The position numbers and the translations under genes are program-made. Under the pieces are notes generated by a model that was not told the DNA's origin, ran no database searches, and saw nothing but the letters and a program-made list of their open reading frames with translations. DNA of 14,019 nt from an uncultured bacterium (GTDB lineage: Bacteria; Bacteroidota; Ignavibacteria; Ignavibacteriales; Melioribacteraceae), in assembly GCA_937936675.1 (NCBI GenBank), contig CALDDL010000078.1, positions 1 through 14,019 on the forward strand. Reading direction: 5' to 3'. Every line of letters starts with the position of its first letter. Within the stretch, counting starts at the first letter, position 1. This document shows positions 13,423 through 14,019 of the stretch, piece by piece.

Positions 13423-14019
13423 ATGAAAAAATATTCATCAGCTTTTTTTATTCTGATATTCTCTGTGTCGCTTATTTTTGCAGGTTCGGAGAAATCGATC
13501 TATAACATCGGCGATTATAAAATTGCAAATGACGGTAAAACAAATGTAACGAAAGAGATTCAAGCCGTAATCGATGAATGCACAGGCGCCGGTGGCGGTA
13601 CTGTTTATTTTCCTGCCGGTACTTATATGATCGCTGCACTTCAATTAAAAGATAACGTCTATCTCGAACTCTCCGCCGGAGCTACTCTCTTCGGCTCGCC
13701 GGTGATGGATGATTATAACCCTAAATATACTATCTATGCAATGAAAGCTAAAAATTTTGGTATTAAAGGGGAGGGAACAATCGATGGAAACGGCGAAGTA
13801 TTCTGGAAAGGTAAAACCGGGGAATTAGTTCGTCCCAATCGGCTTTTATTTTTTGATGAATCTTCCTATATCCGAATTGAAGGAATAAAGATTTTTAATT
13901 CTCCAAATTGGAATATGGAACTGCAATTTTGCGATTTCGCTTGGATTGACGGAATCACGATGATCAGTCCGCAAGATGCTCCTAATACCGATGGTATTGA
14001 TCCTACATCTTCTACAAAT
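13423..14019 (+). CDS. Glycoside hydrolase family 28 (polygalacturonase-type), 3' end outside window
   Basis: The first 199 codons of an open frame with no stop before the window edge. GH28 enzymes hydrolyse alpha-linked galacturonic acid or related bonds in pectin. A signal peptide (MKKYSSAFFILIFSVSLIFA, 1-20) indicates export. The opening 'KEIQAVIDECTGAGGGTVYFP' region (44-64), 'LKDNVYLELSAGATLFGS' (75-92) and 'GEGTIDGNGEVFW' (116-128) are the classic N-terminal coils. 'SPNWNMELQFC' (160-170) and 'NTDGIDP' (188-194) follow. N188-T189-D190 is the first of the family's four conserved motifs (NTD, DD, GHG, RIK), and D190 is a predicted catalytic acid. The other three would lie just beyond position 14019. 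Family members usually have 400-550 aa, so more than half is missing. Exo-polygalacturonase and rhamnogalacturonase variants cannot be told apart from this part. Whether it carries a T9SS domain cannot be seen. Confidence 0.92.
   Translation, partial: MKKYSSAFFILIFSVSLIFAGSEKSIYNIGDYKIANDGKTNVTKEIQAVIDECTGAGGGTVYFPAGTYMIAALQLKDNVYLELSAGATLFGSPVMDDYNPKYTIYAMKAKNFGIKGEGTIDGNGEVFWKGKTGELVRPNRLLFFDESSYIRIEGIKIFNSPNWNMELQFCDFAWIDGITMISPQDAPNTDGIDPTSSTN

Noticed and set aside
13438..13644. A 68-codon - strand open frame at the start of the last gene
   Set aside because: It is opposite the signal peptide and first coils of a clear GH28 protein and has no recognisable features.
1..14019. tRNA, rRNA, CRISPR arrays, insertion sequences and phage genes
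   Set aside because: I looked for cloverleaf-like stretches, regularly spaced repeats, terminal inverted repeats and transposase or integrase motifs and saw none; gene gaps are too short for most of them.

Overview
The window reads as an AT-rich chromosome segment from a member of the Bacteroidota/Chlorobi superphylum. The lineage evidence is the C-terminal 'NYPNPFNP' sorting domain of type IX secretion (T9SS) cargo in two proteins, a FecI/FecR-type sigma/anti-sigma pair, and TonB-dependent receptors (TBDRs) with an N-terminal carboxypeptidase-regulatory-like domain. The exact 'QNYPNPFNP' wording is especially common in Ignavibacteria and related lineages, so I favour that placement, but this is inference. 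Every gene I can support is on the + strand and gaps are short. No gene-free stretch exceeds 300 bases; the largest gaps are 201 bases (1117-1317) and 196 bases (6272-6467).

Layout. (1) 4-1116: a complete UDP-N-acetylglucosamine 2-epimerase (wecB/mnaA type), probably the end of an unrelated surface-polysaccharide region. (2) 1117-1317: a boundary region with a perfect 28-bp palindrome. (3) 1318-6271: a cell-surface-signalling cassette made of an ECF sigma factor, a one-TM FecR anti-sigma factor and a 1052-aa TBDR that carries the STN signalling domain. (4) 6272-6467: a gap with a hairpin and a possible promoter. (5) 6468-9368: a 966-aa paralogue of the first TBDR that lacks the STN domain. 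(6) 9410-13405: two secreted parallel beta-helix proteins with T9SS sorting domains, flanking a small predicted outer-membrane beta-barrel protein. A strong hairpin lies after the first beta-helix gene. (7) 13423-14019: the start of a glycoside hydrolase family 28 (polygalacturonase-type) gene that runs off the window; it keeps the NTDG catalytic motif.

Together, 1318-14019 looks like a polysaccharide-utilisation locus, probably for a pectin-type (galacturonan or rhamnogalacturonan) substrate. Surface beta-helix proteins and the GH28 enzyme would bind or cut the polymer. The two TBDRs would import oligosaccharides, and the STN-bearing TBDR would also report substrate to FecR and the sigma factor. 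No SusD-like lipoprotein gene is present between or after the two TBDRs. The combination of a FecI/FecR/STN-TBDR cassette, an STN-less twin receptor, T9SS beta-helix cargo and no SusD is the most notable system here. The substrate, the roles of the two beta-helix proteins and the role of the barrel protein are not settled by sequence alone.
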